Shown here piece after piece: positions 25,199-33,118 of a stretch of DNA of 64,000 bases. Positions within the stretch are counted from its first letter, which is position 1. Each line of letters begins with the position of its first letter. The DNA comes from Achromobacter marplatensis (GTDB lineage Bacteria; Pseudomonadota; Gammaproteobacteria; Burkholderiales; Burkholderiaceae_B). The stretch lies in contig NZ_NJIG01000003.1 of NCBI RefSeq assembly GCF_002209535.1, positions 124,001 to 188,000 on the forward strand. Reading direction: 5' to 3'. Under the pieces are notes generated by a model. The model saw only the letters and a program-made list of their open reading frames with translations. It did no database searches and was not told the origin of the DNA. The translations under genes were made by a program, and so were the position numbers.

Positions 25199-25924
25199 TC
25201 AGGCCGGCGCAAGCGTTGCCGACGCATCCAGCAGATGATCGACAATGGCCAGTATCTGTTCGGCCGCTTGCCCGATGTGCCGCTCGAGCGCGGCCTCGGC
25301 CTTGTCCGCCTGGCCTTGGCGGCTTAGCGCGATCAATTCCTTGTGCTCGTCGTGGGCCTGCTGGCGGATGGGCGCATTGACGATCTGGAAGCGGAAGTAG
25401 CGTTCGGATTTCTCGTGCAGCGCGCGGACCATGCCTAGCGCCGCCGGCCGTTGCGCGGAACGGTACAGCAGTTCGTGCAGCTGCCAGTTCAGGCGCCCCC
25501 ACTGCTCGGGCGCCGCTGAATCCATCTGCGTCACCACTTGCTCGGCGCGGTCCAGATCGCCGTCGTCATGCTGATGCACGGCCAGGCGGAACAACCAGGG
25601 CTCCAGCCGCATGCGGATATCGAAAAATTCCTGGACTTCCGTGCGCGACAGCATCGATACATAGGCCCCGCGGTGCGGAATCATGTCGATCAGCCCTTCG
25701 GCGCTGAGCTGGCGGATGGCCTCGCGCACCGGCAGCCGGCTCACGCCCAGCTCTTCCGCGAACAGCTCCTGGCGCAGCGCCGAACCGGGCGGGATGAGGC
25801 CGGAGAGGATGCGGTCGCGCAATTCATCCACCACCAGATCGACGGCGGTCTTGCGGACAAGCCGGCCGGCGGGTCCAGTCTGGGGACGGGGCGAAGAAAC
25901 GGAAAGCGGCGAATTCTGAGACAC
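25199..25924 (-). CDS. GntR-family regulator, FCD type
   Basis: A 241-residue regulator with an N-terminal winged HTH (about 20-90: LVVDELRDRILSGLIPPGSA, VSRLPVREAIRQLSAEGL) and a helical FCD ligand domain (about 100-235) with the metal-binding pattern, such as a His in NWQLHELLYRS. The start is GTG at 25924, preceded by GCAGG; the open frame runs 96 codons further upstream without family similarity. It is divergent from the DapA-like/Bug operon, and two copies of a 15-bp palindrome lie between. Such regulators respond to organic acids. Confidence 0.88.
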   Translation of the reverse strand: MSQNSPLSVSSPRPQTGPAGRLVRKTAVDLVVDELRDRILSGLIPPGSALRQELFAEELGVSRLPVREAIRQLSAEGLIDMIPHRGAYVSMLSRTEVQEFFDIRMRLEPWLFRLAVHQHDDGDLDRAEQVVTQMDSAAPEQWGRLNWQLHELLYRSAQRPAALGMVRALHEKSERYFRFQIVNAPIRQQAHDEHKELIALSRQGQADKAEAALERHIGQAAEQILAIVDHLLDASATLAPA

Positions 25925-26052
25925 GTAAAACCTGCCTGGTTGGGCCGCCCGACAGACGCCGAGCGGCATGGAAATACCGGCACCGGGCCCGTTGTGCCCA
26001 GGAAAACCCCGAGAGACAGCCGGTACCCGCAGCCCTTTTAATACGAGTATAT

Positions 26053-26067
26053 TGGATCCATGATCCA
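26053..26067. promoter_or_regulatory. 15-bp inverted repeat, candidate GntR operator 1
   Basis: TGGATC-CAT-GATCCA, a perfect inverted repeat with 6-bp arms, between the GntR gene and the DapA-like gene. A second copy, 13 of 15 bases identical, is at 26136-26150. Centres are 83 bp apart, close to eight helical turns, which suits binding on one face. Confidence 0.65.
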
Positions 26068-26135
26068 GTTGGTACCGCCCGTCCCCGGACGTGGCGGTTC
26101 GAGGCCAGTCGCCTCGTTTTTTGGCCTTTTCTTTT

Positions 26136-26150
26136 TGGATCCAATATCCA
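26136..26150. promoter_or_regulatory. 15-bp inverted repeat, candidate GntR operator 2
   Basis: TGGATC-CAA-TATCCA, with one mismatch in the arms. It is the second copy of the palindrome at 26053-26067, 54 bases before the DapA-like ATG. The core TTGGATCCAA (26135-26144) is itself a 10-bp palindrome. Confidence 0.6.
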
Positions 26151-26204
26151 ATAACCAATATCCGCCTGAACATCAGCAGGCGGCCACGTACCAGGAGCCG
26201 CAGC

Positions 26205-27107
26205 ATGAGCATTCAATGGAAAGGCGTTTTTCCCGCCGTCACCACCAAACTGAACCCCGATTTCTCGTTGGATCTGGACGCGTTGCGCCAAGGCCTGGAG
26301 CGGCTGATCGCCAATGGCGTGGGCGGGGTCGTGATGATGGGCATGGTGGGTGAGAACGCCCAGTTGTTGCCGGACGAGAAACTGACGGTCTTGCGTACGG
26401 CCGTGGAAACCGTGCGCGGACGCGTGCCGGTCATCTCGGGCGTGGCCGAAACCGGCACGGCGCGTGCCGCGGCGTTTGCCCAGGAAGCCGCGAAGATCGG
26501 CGTGAATGGCTTGATGGTGTTCCCCGGCCTGACCTACAAGTCGGACAACCGCGAAACAGTCGCCTTCTACCGCACGGTGGCAGAGGCCACTGCCCTGCCC
26601 ATCCTGCTGTACAACAACCCGCGCGGCTACGGCGTCGACCTGACGCCGGACGTGGTGGCCGAATTGCTGGAAGCGCCGACCATCGTCGCCATCAAGGAAG
26701 AGTCCTACGACACGACCCGCGTAACCGATCTGATCACCCGTTTCGGTGATCGCCTGGCGGTAGTGTGCGGGGTGGACGACCTGATTCTGGAAAGCGCTGC
26801 GCTGGGCGTGACCGCCTGGGTGTCGGGCATGGCCAACGCCGTTCCCAAGGCCTCGGTCGATTTGCTGCGCCTGGCGGCCGAGGGCGATTTTGTCCGCGCC
26901 CGCAAGCTGTACGCGGCGCTGACCCCGCTGTTCCACCTGGATACGGTGGTCAAGCTGGTGCAGCACATCAAGCTGGCCGAGCACCTGATCACCGGCAGCG
27001 CCGAAACCGTCAAGCCGCCGCGCCTGGACCTGGCCGGCGCCGAACGCGAACGCACCATCGCCATCACCAAACAGACGCTTGCGGACCTGTCCGCCCTGGG
27101 TTACTGA
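26205..27107 (+). CDS. DapA-like aldolase/dehydratase (dihydrodipicolinate synthase family)
   Basis: A 300-residue class-I (Schiff base) TIM-barrel enzyme. WKGVFPAVTTKLNPDFSLDL opens the fold; GVGGVVMMGMVGENAQL is the pyruvate-binding region, PILLYNNPRGYGVDL carries the catalytic Tyr, and IVAIKEESYDT the Schiff-base Lys. The GMVGEN variant of the usual GTTGE suggests it is not true lysine-pathway DapA but a catabolic aldolase or dehydratase for sugar acids, hydroxy acids or related 2-oxo compounds. AGGAG lies 8 bases before the ATG. It forms an operon with the Bug protein at 27131 under the divergent GntR. Confidence 0.87.
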   Translation: MSIQWKGVFPAVTTKLNPDFSLDLDALRQGLERLIANGVGGVVMMGMVGENAQLLPDEKLTVLRTAVETVRGRVPVISGVAETGTARAAAFAQEAAKIGVNGLMVFPGLTYKSDNRETVAFYRTVAEATALPILLYNNPRGYGVDLTPDVVAELLEAPTIVAIKEESYDTTRVTDLITRFGDRLAVVCGVDDLILESAALGVTAWVSGMANAVPKASVDLLRLAAEGDFVRARKLYAALTPLFHLDTVVKLVQHIKLAEHLITGSAETVKPPRLDLAGAERERTIAITKQTLADLSALGY

Positions 27108-27130
27108 TCACTGATTCCGGAACCGCCACC

Positions 27131-28087
27131 ATGCGACTCATCCGCCTGCCCGCGCTGGTCATCAGCGCCCTGATTGCCCAGTCTGCCGCCCACGCCGCCG
27201 ACTATCCAACCCGCTCCATGGAACTGGTGGTCGCCTACCAGCCTGGCGGCGGTAGCGACAACACCGCCCGCGCCATCGCCGAAGCGGTGCGCCCCCCGCT
27301 GCTGGCGCAGCCCACGGTGGTGATCAACAAGCCCGGCGCAAGCGGCTCCATCGGCTGGGCGTACGTGGCCAACGCGCAGCCCGACGGCTACAAGCTGGTC
27401 CTGATGACCCCGGAAATGCTGGTGGTTCCGCTGATGGGCATCGGCAAAACGACGGTCAACGACTTCCAGCCGATCGCGCGCTTCACCGACGACCCGTCTT
27501 CGGTGACGGTGCGCGCCGATGCACCGTGGAAGACGGTGGAAGAGTTCCTGGAATACGCGAAGAAGAATCCGGAGCGGGTGGCGGTGTCCAACGCCGGGAT
27601 CGGCACCGTGCCGCACATGGCGGCCGCCGCGCTGGGCGAACAGACCGGCGTGAAGTTCGTGCACGTGCCCTATCAAGGGTCGGCGCCCGCCATCATGGGC
27701 CTGCTGTCGGGCGACGTGCAGGCCACCACGGTCGCCTACGCCGAATTGCAGCAGCACGTCGACACCGGCAAGCTGCGCACGCTTGCCGTGATGGCGCCGC
27801 AGCGGCTGGAAAACCTGCCCGCCGTGCCCACTATGAAGGAACGCGGCGCCGACCTGCAATTCAGCGTATGGCGCGGCATTGGCCTGTCCAAGTCCGCCCC
27901 GGCGGACGCGGTGGCGAAATGGCGCGCCGCCGCCAGCCAGGTGGCGCAATCCAAGGAGTTCCAGACGCTCATGCGCAAGCAGAACCTGACGCCGTCCTAT
28001 GCCGACCAGCCGCAGTTCGCCGCCGATGTGGCGCGCCAGGAGCAGGCCTTCAATACGCTGGTGCCCAAGCTGAACCTGAAACCGTAA
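27131..28087 (+). CDS. Bug/TctC-family periplasmic binding protein
   Basis: A 318-residue exported binding protein. The signal peptide runs to about residue 22 (ALVISALIAQSAAHAAD), followed by YPTRSMELVVAYQPGGGSDN, the Bug opening, then VVINKPGASGSIGWAYVANA and FVHVPYQGSAPAIMGLLSGD. It follows the DapA-like gene by 23 bases, so it is the probable receptor for that enzyme's substrate. It converges on the third Bug gene at 28110, from which it differs clearly in sequence. No TctAB partner lies in the window. Confidence 0.9.
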   Translation: MRLIRLPALVISALIAQSAAHAADYPTRSMELVVAYQPGGGSDNTARAIAEAVRPPLLAQPTVVINKPGASGSIGWAYVANAQPDGYKLVLMTPEMLVVPLMGIGKTTVNDFQPIARFTDDPSSVTVRADAPWKTVEEFLEYAKKNPERVAVSNAGIGTVPHMAAAALGEQTGVKFVHVPYQGSAPAIMGLLSGDVQATTVAYAELQQHVDTGKLRTLAVMAPQRLENLPAVPTMKERGADLQFSVWRGIGLSKSAPADAVAKWRAAASQVAQSKEFQTLMRKQNLTPSYADQPQFAADVARQEQAFNTLVPKLNLKP

Positions 28088-28109
28088 GTCCAGCCGGGCC
28101 CCAAGCGCG

Positions 28110-29099
28110 TCACTCCACCGTTGCGCCGGACGTCTTCACGACTTCGGCCCAACGGGGTATCTCGGTGGCCATCAAGGCGCGCAACTCGTCCGGCGTGCTG
28201 CCCACGAGCTCCATGCCCATGGTCTTGCCCAGCTTCTCCTGCACGTCGGGCTCCTTCAGGATGACCGCGATTTCCTGCGCCAGCTTGTCCAGGATCGGCT
28301 TGGGCGTGCCCTTGGGTGCGTAGACGGCCTGCCAGGACGCCATCTGGAAGCCCGGCACGCCGGCCTCCTGCATGGTCGGCACTTCGGGCGCCAGCGAAAT
28401 GCGGTCCTTGGTGGTGACGGCCAACAGCTTGAGCTTGCCCGTCTGCAGCAGCGGCAAGGCGGCCGTCATCTGATCGAACATGAACGTCACGGCGCCAGAC
28501 GACACGTCCACCATCGCTGGCGGCGTGCCCTTGTACGGCACGTGCGTCAGCGGCACGCCGATCATGCTGGAAAAGAGCTCACCCGCCAGGTGCGTCGAGG
28601 TGCCCGCGCCCGAGGACGCAAACGTGCGCTTGTTCGGGTCGCGCTTGAGCAAGGCGATCAGGTCGGCGACCGAGTTCACGCCCAGGTTGGGATCGACCAG
28701 CAGCACGTTGGGCAGGTAGGCAATCAGCGACACCGGCTCAAAGTCCTTCACCGGGTCGTATTTCAGGTTCTTGTACAGGCTGGCATTGATGGCGTGCGTG
28801 CTGATGGTGCCGCCGAACAGCGTGTAGCCGTCGGGCGGCGCCTTGGCCACATAGGTCGCGCCGATGCCGCCGGCCGCGCCAGGCTTGTTTTCGACGATGA
28901 CGTTCTGGTGCAGGCGGTCGCCCAGCTTCTGGGCCAGCACACGCCCCACCACGTCGGTCGAACCGCCGACCGTGAACGGCACCACATAGGAAATCGGCTT
29001 CTGGGCGGGCCAGTCGGCGGCGCTGGCCGACATGGCAAGCGTGCTTAGGACGGCGCCAGCCAGCAGCGCGCCCAACGCGCTGCGTCGTTGAGGTTTCAT
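28110..29099 (-). CDS. Bug/TctC-family periplasmic binding protein
   Basis: A 329-residue exported binding protein. The signal peptide (about 1-27, LLAGAVLSTLAMSASAAD) precedes WPAQKPISYVVPFTVGGSTD; further family marks are VENKPGAAGGIGATYVAKAP and LTHVPYKGTPPAMVDVSSGA. It is last in the leftward set dehydratase, RraA-like protein, Bug, 60 bases after the RraA-like gene. The likely ligand is a sugar acid or branched hydroxy acid degraded by the two enzymes ahead of it. Confidence 0.9.
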   Translation of the reverse strand: MKPQRRSALGALLAGAVLSTLAMSASAADWPAQKPISYVVPFTVGGSTDVVGRVLAQKLGDRLHQNVIVENKPGAAGGIGATYVAKAPPDGYTLFGGTISTHAINASLYKNLKYDPVKDFEPVSLIAYLPNVLLVDPNLGVNSVADLIALLKRDPNKRTFASSGAGTSTHLAGELFSSMIGVPLTHVPYKGTPPAMVDVSSGAVTFMFDQMTAALPLLQTGKLKLLAVTTKDRISLAPEVPTMQEAGVPGFQMASWQAVYAPKGTPKPILDKLAQEIAVILKEPDVQEKLGKTMGMELVGSTPDELRALMATEIPRWAEVVKTSGATVE

Positions 29100-29159
29100 G
29101 TTGTCTCCTGCCTTGATTTATAGGTATGGTTCGCCGGCCGGGACGGCCGGCGGCAAGGC

Positions 29160-29870
29160 TCAGCGGCCCTGTTCTTTGCGCCAGGCGGCGAATTTGTCTT
29201 TGGTGCCCGGGTCGGTGGGCGGATACAGGCCCAGGATCGACGCTCCTTCTCGCACCTGGCTGGTCACGAAGTCTTCGAACGCGGTCATCTCCACGGCCTC
29301 GATCGAGATCTCGTCGGCCAGGTGCGCGGGGATCACCACGACGCCCTCGCGGTCGCCCACCACGATATCGCCAGGCCACACCGCCACGTCGCCGCAGCCG
29401 ATGGGCGCGTTGATGTCCAGCGCCTGGTGCAGCGTCAGGTTGGTGGGCGCCGAGGGCCGCTGGTGATAGGCGGCAAAACCCAGTTCAGCGATTTCGGGCG
29501 AATCGCGAAAACCGCCATCGGTGACCACTCCCGCCACGCCGCGCTTCATCAAACGCGTGACCAGGATGGAACCCGCGGACGCGGCACGCGCGTCCTTGCG
29601 GCTGTCCATGACCAGCACAGCGCCTTCCGGGCAGGTCTCGACGGCGACGCGCTGCGGGTGCGAGCGGTCTTCGAACACCTTGATGGTGTTCAGGTCTTCA
29701 CGCGCGGGGATGTAGCGCAGGGTGAACGCCGGGCCGACCATATTGGGCAGATTGGCGTTCAGCGGGCGCACGTCCTGGATGAACTGGTTGCGCAGGCCGC
29801 GCTTGAACAGGGCCGTGCACAGCGTGGCCGTGCTGATGCCGGCCAGGCGGGCGCGGGTTTCGGGATTCAT
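29160..29870 (-). CDS. RraA-like aldolase family protein (4-hydroxy-4-methyl-2-oxoglutarate aldolase type)
   Basis: A 236-residue protein of the RraA/HMG-aldolase fold. MNPETRARLAGISTATLCTA opens it. The metal and substrate site is in GVVTDGGFRDSPEIAELG (the family's Arg-Asp), and GDIVVGDREGVVVIPAHLAD closes the domain. In catabolic operons such proteins are aldolases or oxaloacetate decarboxylases rather than RNase E regulators. A GTG start 16 codons upstream (29918) is also open; the ATG given fits the family start, but neither has a good ribosome-binding site. It lies between the dehydratase and Bug genes, so it probably cleaves the 2-oxo product of the dehydratase. Confidence 0.82.
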   Translation of the reverse strand: MNPETRARLAGISTATLCTALFKRGLRNQFIQDVRPLNANLPNMVGPAFTLRYIPAREDLNTIKVFEDRSHPQRVAVETCPEGAVLVMDSRKDARAASAGSILVTRLMKRGVAGVVTDGGFRDSPEIAELGFAAYHQRPSAPTNLTLHQALDINAPIGCGDVAVWPGDIVVGDREGVVVIPAHLADEISIEAVEMTAFEDFVTSQVREGASILGLYPPTDPGTKDKFAAWRKEQGR

Positions 29871-29945
29871 TTGGGACACGATGACTCCGGGGTCGATAGA
29901 CGATGAATAAGGGGGCACGCGGCGGGCACAGCCCGCCTGGCGTCT

Positions 29946-31706
29946 TCAGAAGATTTCGGGTTCCGGCACGGGCGCGCCGAATTCGGTTTCCAGGAAGTCG
30001 AAATCGCAACCGTCGTTGGCTTGCAGGATGTGCTTCGAATACATCCAGCCGTAGCCGCGTTCATAGCGCTTGGGCGGCGGCGTCCAGGCGGCGCGGCGCG
30101 CGGCCAGTTCTTCGTCGCTGATGTTCAGGTGAATGCTGCGGGCGGGCACGTCCACCGTGATCGTGTCGCCCGTCTTGACCAGCGCCAGCGGGCCGCCGAT
30201 GTAGGCTTCAGGCGCCGCATGCAGGATGCAGGCGCCGTAGCTCGTGCCGCTCATGCGCGCGTCGGACAGGCGCAGCATATCGCGCACGCCCTGCTTCACC
30301 AGCTTGGTCGGAATTGGCAGCATGCCCCACTCCGGCATGCCGGGGCCGCCTTGCGGGCCGGCGTTGCGCAGGATCATGATGTGCTCGGGCGTGACGTCCA
30401 GGTTCTCGTCATCCACCGCGGCCTTCATGCTGGGGTAGTCGTCGAACACCAGCGCCGGGCCGGTGTGCTGCAGGAACTGCGGCGCGCAGGCGCTGGGCTT
30501 GATCACGCAGCCGTCGGGCGCGATATTGCCGCGCAGCACGGCCAGCGCGCCTTCGTCGTAGATGGCCGTGTCCAGCTTGCGGATCACGTCGTCGTTGTAG
30601 ACCTCGGCGCCGGCGATGTTCTCGCCCAGCGATTTACCCGTAACGGTCATGGCCGACAGGTCCAGGTGGTCGTGCAGGCGCGACATCAGCGCAGGCAAGC
30701 CGCCCGCGTAATAGAAGTCTTCCATCAGGTAGGTGTCGCCGCTGGGCCGGATGTTGGCGATGACCGGGACCTTGCGGCTGGCGGCGTCGAAATCGTCCAG
30801 GCTGACCGCATGGCCGGCCCGGCGCGACATGGCGACCAGATGCACGATGGCGTTGGTGGAACAGCCCATCGCCATGGCGACGTTGATGGCGTTCTTGAAC
30901 GATGCCAGGCTCAGGATGCGTTTGGGCGTCAGGTCGTCCCAGACCATGTCGACCACGCGGCGGCCGCATTCTGCAGACATGCGCATGTGGTTGACGTCCG
31001 CCGCCGGAATCGACGAGGCGCCCGGCAGGGTCATGCCGATGGCTTCGGCGATGGCCGTCATCGTGCTGGCCGTGCCCATCGTCATGCAGGTGCCGTAACT
31101 GCGGGCTATGCCCCCTTCCACTTCGGTCCATTGTTCTTGCGTGATCTTGCCCGCGCGGCGCTCGTCCCACAGCTTCCAGGCATCCGAACCCGACCCCAGG
31201 ATCTTGCCCTTCCAGTTGCCGCGCAGCATCGGGCCCGCCGGCACGTACACGCAAGGCAGCCCGGCGCTGATGGCGCCCATGATGAGCCCCGGCGTCGTCT
31301 TGTCGCACCCGCCCATCAGCACGGCGCCGTCGACCGGGTGGCTGCGCAGCAGCTCTTCGGTTTCCATGGCCAGGAAGTTGCGGTACAGCATGGTCGTCGG
31401 CTTGACGAAGGATTCCGACACCGAGATCGCCGGCAATTCCACCGGGAAACCGCCCGCCTGGAACACACCGCGCTTGACGTCTTCGACGCGCTGCTTGAAA
31501 TGGCTGTGACAGGGATTCAGGTCCGACCACGTATTGATGATGGCGATGATGGGCCGGCCGACCCAGTCGTCCGGGGCATAGCCCATTTGCATCATGCGGG
31601 AACGGTGGCCGAACGAACGCAGGTCATCCTTGGCCATCCAGGCGGCGCTGCGCAGACTTTCGTAGGTACGTTTCATAGGGGAATGAGAGTGAGGCGTGGT
31701 GGGCAT
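29946..31706 (-). CDS. IlvD/Edd-family dehydratase (sugar-acid dehydratase type)
   Basis: A 586-residue Fe-S dehydratase that removes water from a 2,3-dihydroxy acid to give a 2-oxo-3-deoxy acid. Cluster ligands are visible in NTWSDLNPCHSHFK, LMGGCDKTTPGLIMGA and SYGTCMTMGTASTMTA. Late family marks are AVLRGNIAPDGCVIK and DARMSGTSYGACILHAAPEA. Spacing and length match the L-arabinonate/D-xylonate branch more than IlvD proper. The ATG ten codons in (31676, MKRTYESLRSAAW) is as likely as the first; neither has a clear ribosome-binding site. It is divergent from a GntR regulator across a perfect palindrome. Confidence 0.9.
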   Translation of the reverse strand: MPTTPHSHSPMKRTYESLRSAAWMAKDDLRSFGHRSRMMQMGYAPDDWVGRPIIAIINTWSDLNPCHSHFKQRVEDVKRGVFQAGGFPVELPAISVSESFVKPTTMLYRNFLAMETEELLRSHPVDGAVLMGGCDKTTPGLIMGAISAGLPCVYVPAGPMLRGNWKGKILGSGSDAWKLWDERRAGKITQEQWTEVEGGIARSYGTCMTMGTASTMTAIAEAIGMTLPGASSIPAADVNHMRMSAECGRRVVDMVWDDLTPKRILSLASFKNAINVAMAMGCSTNAIVHLVAMSRRAGHAVSLDDFDAASRKVPVIANIRPSGDTYLMEDFYYAGGLPALMSRLHDHLDLSAMTVTGKSLGENIAGAEVYNDDVIRKLDTAIYDEGALAVLRGNIAPDGCVIKPSACAPQFLQHTGPALVFDDYPSMKAAVDDENLDVTPEHIMILRNAGPQGGPGMPEWGMLPIPTKLVKQGVRDMLRLSDARMSGTSYGACILHAAPEAYIGGPLALVKTGDTITVDVPARSIHLNISDEELAARRAAWTPPPKRYERGYGWMYSKHILQANDGCDFDFLETEFGAPVPEPEIF

Positions 31707-31719
31707 GGGATCATTTAAA

Positions 31720-31735
31720 CACTAATACATTAGTG
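31720..31735. promoter_or_regulatory. 16-bp perfect inverted repeat, candidate GntR operator
   Basis: CACTAAT-AC-ATTAGTG lies in the 94-bp gap between the divergent dehydratase and GntR genes, 14 bases from the first dehydratase start. Both arms are exact complements. FCD-type GntR dimers bind short palindromes of this size. Confidence 0.7.
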
Positions 31736-31800
31736 CGTCAGCTAGGTAAAAACCCGCTACACTGCGGGCTTCGACCACCGTACTCCCGACACGCCTTCGG

Positions 31801-32490
31801 ATGCAAAGCCAAAAGCTCAGACTGGACCGGTCGCGCCACGCCGCACCCCAGGTCTTTGAACACTTACGCGAACAAATCGTGTCGCTGGAACTCGCCCCGG
31901 GCACCGCGTTATCGCGCGTCACACTGGCCGAAACCTACGGCCTGAGCCAGACGCCCATCCGCGACGCCCTCATGCGCCTGGCCGAGGAAGCGCTGGTAGA
32001 GATCTATCCGCAGCACACCACCGTCGTCAGCCGCATCGATATCCCCGCCGCCCGGCAGGCCCATTTCCTGCGCCAATCGCTGGAACTGGAGATCGTGCAC
32101 CTGTTGGCGCAACGGGCCGACCCGGTGCTGCACAAGCGCCTGCAAGCCAGCATCGACCTGCAACGCGTCAGCCATGCGAATGGCGAATACCAGCAGTTCA
32201 TCGACGCCGACCAGGCCTTCCATCGCGACATGCATGCGGCTGCCGGCGTGACCAGCCTTTGGGAACTGGAGCAACGCTACAGCGGCCACCTGGACCGCCT
32301 GCGCCGACTGCATCTGCCCGAGGCCGGCAAGGCCGAACGCATCATGGACGACCACCAGCGCCTTCTGGACGCCATCGTGGCGCAGGAGCCTGGGCGGGCG
32401 CAGCAAGTGCTGCGGGAACACCTGTCCGGCACGCTCAGCCAGGTCGCAGAGATCTGCAAGCGCTATCCGGAATACGTGCTGGCGGAGTGA
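31801..32490 (+). CDS. GntR-family regulator, FCD type
   Basis: A 229-residue regulator. The winged HTH (about 15-80) reads QVFEHLREQIVSLELAPGTA, with recognition region AETYGLSQTPIRDALMRLAE; the FCD domain (about 90-220) has metal-ligand His residues in FHRDMHAAAG and the late DHQRLLDAIV. It is divergent from the dehydratase/RraA/Bug operon and most likely represses it through the palindrome at 31720-31735. It is not a close copy of the other FCD regulator at 25199. It ends 16 bases from the convergent gene at 32507. Confidence 0.9.
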   Translation: MQSQKLRLDRSRHAAPQVFEHLREQIVSLELAPGTALSRVTLAETYGLSQTPIRDALMRLAEEALVEIYPQHTTVVSRIDIPAARQAHFLRQSLELEIVHLLAQRADPVLHKRLQASIDLQRVSHANGEYQQFIDADQAFHRDMHAAAGVTSLWELEQRYSGHLDRLRRLHLPEAGKAERIMDDHQRLLDAIVAQEPGRAQQVLREHLSGTLSQVAEICKRYPEYVLAE

Positions 32491-32506
32491 TGCCTCGCGG
32501 CGCGGG

Positions 32507-33046
32507 TTACCGCGTCCCGTCGTCGGCCGATTTCTTGAATGCCGCGGTCAGCGCTTCGGACGTGTACGCCACCAGGATGGACGCCCCCTGCTCCTTCATT
32601 TCCCTGCCGAGTTCATCCCACACGCGCGTCAGCTTGGGCACGACCGAAGACGACTTCCCCTCGCGCCGCAACGAATTCAATTCGTCCGCGCTGAAGAATT
32701 TTGAATATGAGGCGGCAAGCGTCTCGTTCCACCTGGGCTGATATTTGGGCAGCGCCCCCGCCAGTTCCGTTTCGACGTAACGGTCGGCCTTGCTTTGCCC
32801 CAGATTCGATACCATCCCGCGATACGTGACGGTATTGGAGATGGTTTTCCGGGCCATCATCGGCAGGTTTCTGCCGACCTGCTGTTCCTCGACAAACCTC
32901 AGGGCCGCCGCGTAGGCTGATTCGTCTGCAGCGGAGGCTGGCGTTGACCAAAACAGGCCGGACGCGAGTGTCAACAAGGCGGCCGCCGTTGCCCGGCGAA
33001 GCGGGCGAGAAAACGTGTCGTCAATCTTAGCGAACAAGCATTCCAT
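32507..33046 (-). CDS. Exported protein, possibly DUF2059-like
   Basis: A 179-residue protein with a signal peptide to about residue 39 (TAAALLTLASGLFWSTPASA). The mature part is helical and has an ending like DUF2059 proteins: YSKFFSADELNSLRREGKSS followed by a helical C terminus. DUF2059 proteins are periplasmic and of unknown role. The match rests on this segment only, so it is tentative. It is a monocistronic-looking gene between the GntR gene and the propeller protein. Confidence 0.6.
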   Translation of the reverse strand: MECLFAKIDDTFSRPLRRATAAALLTLASGLFWSTPASAADESAYAAALRFVEEQQVGRNLPMMARKTISNTVTYRGMVSNLGQSKADRYVETELAGALPKYQPRWNETLAASYSKFFSADELNSLRREGKSSSVVPKLTRVWDELGREMKEQGASILVAYTSEALTAAFKKSADDGTR

Positions 33047-33118
33047 GGCATCACCCGAGGTAATGTGAAGTGAGTGTCTATTGCCTTGAATTCCAACGAG
33101 AAAAAACGTCCTGCCCGC

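Noticed and set aside
30021..31718. A 565-codon open frame on the plus strand opposite the IlvD/Edd dehydratase
   Set aside because: It is Arg/His/Gln/Gly-rich and matches no fold; it is the complement of a G+C-rich real gene with clear Fe-S motifs.
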